A stretch of DNA of 41,679 nucleotides, taken from assembly GCA_024398965.1 (NCBI GenBank), contig JAKSIF010000023.1:1-41679 (forward strand), written 5' to 3'. Position 1 is the first letter of the stretch. Each line of letters begins with the position of its first letter. A program made the translations under genes and the position numbers. A model generated the notes under the pieces. That model was not told the origin of the DNA, did no database searches, and was given only the letters and a program-made list of their open reading frames with translations. The DNA is from Fibrobacter sp. (lineage in GTDB: Bacteria > Fibrobacterota > Fibrobacteria > Fibrobacterales > Fibrobacteraceae). Below, piece after piece: positions 39,359 to 41,679 of this stretch.

Positions 39359-40408
39359 CTAAGGGACTAATTTCTTCGCCTGTTCCAACGCAGCGATCAC
39401 CTTGTCGCACCAGGCGTCAAATTCGGGATCTTCTTCCTGAAGTTCCGGATGAGCCAACACATTCTCAATGGTCCTGCGGATACCTTGGTCGAAGCGGATG
39501 GTGGCGCTGAAGCCCGGCACCGCCTTCTTCAGCTTGGAGTTGTCGAACACCACGGAATTTGCCTTGTCTCCAATGAGGCTGCCGGTAAAATCAAAGCCCA
39601 GCGGATCGCCAGCAGCAGCCAGAAATTCGGAAGCAACATGAACGGCCTTCAATTCTACACCCAGCACATTTGCGATTGCCTGGTAAACCTGATTCCAGGT
39701 AACCGTTTCGTCACTGGTGATCTGGAAGGACTCGCCGATAGCGTGAATGTTTCCCATAAGGCCAACAAATCCTTTGGCAAAGTCGCTGTTGTGGGTCATG
39801 GTCCAGAGGCTGGTTCCGTCACCGTGAATGATGACAGGTTTGCCTTCAAGCATGCGCTTGGCCACCTGCCAGCTTCCCTTCTTGCCGTGGACGCCCAGCG
39901 GGATGCGGCGTTCATCGTATGTGTGGCTAGGACGGACGATAGTAATGGGGAAACCTTCTTCGCGATACATGCGCATCAGGAACTCCTCCCCCGCTATCTT
40001 ATTGCGGGAGTATTCCCAGTAGGGATTAACCAAAGGAGTTGCTTCCGTCACGCGGTAATCGGAGAGAGGCTTCTGGTAGGCGCTGGCGGAACTGATGTAC
40101 ATGAACTGCTTGGTCTTATTCTTGAACAGTCGGTAGTCGCGTTCCAACGCGCTGTAGTGGAAAGCGATAAAATCGCAGACCACATCGAAATTCAAGTCGG
40201 CAATCTTTGATGCCACATCAGCTTCGTCGTAAACATCAGCGATAATCTGCTTGACCGCGGCAGAACCATCTGCGAGACTGCTCGACGGCAAGTCCGCTGC
40301 ATTGCGATTGCCACGGTTCAGCAAATAGATTTCCCAGCCCTGTTCCACAGCAAGGCGAGTAATAGCCATGCTGATGGTTCCTGTTCCACCAATAAAAAGT
40401 GCACGCAT
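39359..40408 (-). CDS. NAD-dependent epimerase/dehydratase (extended SDR)
   Basis: A 349-residue Rossmann-fold enzyme of the extended SDR family. The N-terminal nucleotide-binding motif is FIGGTGTIS (residues 5-13), an acidic or basic switch region follows at LLNRGNRN, the ISSASAY segment carries the catalytic Ser, and YSRNK is the catalytic YxxxK. The C-terminal part (FQITSDETVTWNQVYQAIANVLG) resembles the substrate domain of NAD-epimerase-like reductases. Such proteins act on nucleotide sugars or related compounds; the substrate cannot be told here. AGG lies before the ATG at 40408. It is downstream of the alcohol dehydrogenase on the same strand, separated by a heptamer repeat. Confidence 0.88.
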   Translation of the reverse strand: MRALFIGGTGTISMAITRLAVEQGWEIYLLNRGNRNAADLPSSSLADGSAAVKQIIADVYDEADVASKIADLNFDVVCDFIAFHYSALERDYRLFKNKTKQFMYISSASAYQKPLSDYRVTEATPLVNPYWEYSRNKIAGEEFLMRMYREEGFPITIVRPSHTYDERRIPLGVHGKKGSWQVAKRMLEGKPVIIHGDGTSLWTMTHNSDFAKGFVGLMGNIHAIGESFQITSDETVTWNQVYQAIANVLGVELKAVHVASEFLAAAGDPLGFDFTGSLIGDKANSVVFDNSKLKKAVPGFSATIRFDQGIRRTIENVLAHPELQEEDPEFDAWCDKVIAALEQAKKLVP

Positions 40409-40416
40409 AAATACCT

Positions 40417-40506
40417 AATTATGAATTACGAGGTACGAATTACTAGACCTACAACCACAGTAAAGAGTCTGCCAATCTTATAATTCGTACTTTATAATTT
40501 GTAACT
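40417..40506. repeat. heptamer element with opposed arms before the epimerase gene
   Basis: The left arm (40417-40444) holds AATTATG, AATTACG, AGGTACG and AATTACT. The right arm (40479-40506) holds the opposite strand form TATAATT, CGTACTT, TATAATT and TGTAACT. A 34-bp spacer without register separates them. The element lies nine bases upstream of the epimerase ATG and ends eight bases before the stop of the dehydrogenase. Confidence 0.8.
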
Positions 40507-40514
40507 TGCTCGCC

Positions 40515-41679
40515 TTACAGGCGAGCATTTGCTGCAATCTGGTAGATCTTGGTGACGTCGGCGGCCTTCAACGGCTGGAAGCCCCAACCGTCACCCGGAT
40601 TCAGCTTCTGCACCATTTCGGGAATGTCTTCTTCCTTGGCGCCCAGTTCTGCAAAGTTAATGGGCATGCCGATGCTCTTAAGGAAGCTGCGGAAAGCCTT
40701 GATGCCAGCGAGGGCTGTTGCCTTGGGATTTTCGAAATTCATGGCGCAGCCGAACACGCGAGAAGCCATCTGGGCAAAGCGCATGGGATTGTGGTCCACC
40801 ACGTATTCCATCCAGGAAGGCATAATCACAGCGAGACCAGCACCGTGGGCGCAGTCGTACTTGGCACTAAGTTCATGTTCGATGGCGTGGCTGTTCCAGT
40901 CCTGGCCGCGACCTACACCGCAGACGTTGTTGTGAGCCACCATGCCAGCCCACATGATGTTGGCGCGGGCTTCGTAATTGTTGGGGTCAGCAATGACACG
41001 AGGAGCTTCCTTCACCATGGTCATGAGGACAGCTTCGCAAAGACGGTCGGTAATTTCCACTTCAGTAGTGTTGGTGAAGTAGCGTTCAAATACATGTGCC
41101 ATAATGTCGGTGACACCGCAGGCAGTCTGGTAAGCCGGCAAAGTGCAAGTAAGAGCCGGGTTAAGCACAGAGAAACGGGGGCGAATTAGGTCACTACCAG
41201 CACCACGCTTCAGCATGCCGTCAACCTTGGTAATCACAGAGTCGCCGGAACCTTCGGAACCTGCGGCAGCGATAGTCAAGACGGTTGCCACCGGAAGGGC
41301 TGCAGCCGGAGCCTTGCCGCTGTAGAAGTCCCAGAAGTCGCCTTCGTAGGGAACGCCCATGGCAATGGCCTTGGCGCTATCGATAGAGGAACCGCCACCT
41401 ACAGCGAGAACGAAATCCACGCCTTCCTTGCGGCAAATTTCAATACCTTCGTAAACCTTAGTGTCAATAGGATTAGGATGAACGCCGCCCAGTTCCACAT
41501 GAGGAACGCCAGCAGCATCCAAGGAAGCCAACACGCGACCGATAAGGCCGGACTTTACAGCGGAACCACCACCGAAATGAACAAGAACCTTGGTACCACC
41601 ATACTTCTTGACCAAAGCACCGCATTCATTTTCGCGGTCCTTACCAAATACGAATTCCGTGGGGCTGTAAAAGTTGAAA
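40515..41679 (-). CDS. iron-containing alcohol dehydrogenase, 5' end outside the window
   Basis: At least 387 residues of a group III (iron-dependent) alcohol dehydrogenase of the BDH/YqhD type, which reduces aldehydes with NAD(P)H in fermentation. The frame is open to the right edge, where NFYSPTEFVFGKD gives the usual N-terminal start of the family, so only a few residues are missing. Landmarks are FGGGSAVKSG, GGVHPNP, VGGGSSIDSAKAIA, and the metal-site region AIEHELSAKYDCAHGAGLAVIMPSWMEYV, here cited as positions near the middle of the protein with the ligand His residues in HAIEHE and AHG. The substrate is not predictable. The epimerase gene follows on the same strand. Confidence 0.92.
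   Translation of the reverse strand, partial: FNFYSPTEFVFGKDRENECGALVKKYGGTKVLVHFGGGSAVKSGLIGRVLASLDAAGVPHVELGGVHPNPIDTKVYEGIEICRKEGVDFVLAVGGGSSIDSAKAIAMGVPYEGDFWDFYSGKAPAAALPVATVLTIAAAGSEGSGDSVITKVDGMLKRGAGSDLIRPRFSVLNPALTCTLPAYQTACGVTDIMAHVFERYFTNTTEVEITDRLCEAVLMTMVKEAPRVIADPNNYEARANIMWAGMVAHNNVCGVGRGQDWNSHAIEHELSAKYDCAHGAGLAVIMPSWMEYVVDHNPMRFAQMASRVFGCAMNFENPKATALAGIKAFRSFLKSIGMPINFAELGAKEEDIPEMVQKLNPGDGWGFQPLKAADVTKIYQIAANARL

Overview
The window looks like chromosome of a Fibrobacter species (phylum Fibrobacterota, FCB group; close to the rumen/gut cellulose degrader F. succinogenes). Pointers: several lipoproteins with the FISUMP domain (F. succinogenes major paralogous domain, TIGR02145), a regulator of the TIGR02147 family expanded in Fibrobacter, a remnant of a GH26 mannanase gene, a PorU-like type IX secretion sortase, and Gram-negative envelope genes. 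These assignments come from recognising motifs by eye; no database search was run.

Layout. 1-3427: the 5' end of a leftward gene at the edge, then two leftward FISUMP lipoproteins. 3428-3956: gene-free, hairpin-rich DNA. 3957-7223: a QueD/PTPS-like enzyme, convergent with a xanthine salvage pair (xpt and a pbuX-type permease), then a small EamA-type transporter. 7236-7771: a broken GH26 gene. 7835-12272: a divergent locus built around a TIGR02147 regulator, with one FISUMP lipoprotein on the left and two lipoproteins on the right that share domains with each other and with the left one. 12421-14187: amtB and a PII gene behind a clear sigma-54 promoter. 14513-21292: a leftward envelope cluster (lipoprotein, secreted protein, PorU-like C25 peptidase, membrane protein). 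21287-25713: a release-factor-like gene, a lamin-tail-domain lipoprotein, a receiver-like protein and typA. 25816-31652: thiD, an MgtC/DUF4010 membrane protein, a 7TM-GGDEF diguanylate cyclase, folA, thyA and a small protein. 31764-35326: a large OmpA-family protein with unusual cysteine-rich calcium repeats, and radC. 35673-37906: ilvB-ilvN. 38166-39023: a small acidic protein and tmRNA (ssrA, tag AEENYALAA). 39024-39358: gene-free DNA with strong palindromes. 39359-41679: an NAD-dependent epimerase/dehydratase and an iron-dependent alcohol dehydrogenase cut by the right edge.

How genes work together: xpt and pbuX import and salvage xanthine; PII and AmtB sense and take up ammonium; folA and thyA form the folate/dTMP cycle; ilvB and ilvN form acetolactate synthase; the PorU-like sortase would mature proteins exported by a type IX system.

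Two things stand out. One is the TIGR02147/lipoprotein locus, where three near-identical 13-bp direct repeats sit on the divergent promoters and a shared domain links lipoproteins on both sides of the regulator. The other is a family of intergenic elements made of degenerate heptanucleotides kept in exact 7-nt register, usually as two opposed arms, often running from the stop codon of one gene to within a few bases of the start codon of the next.
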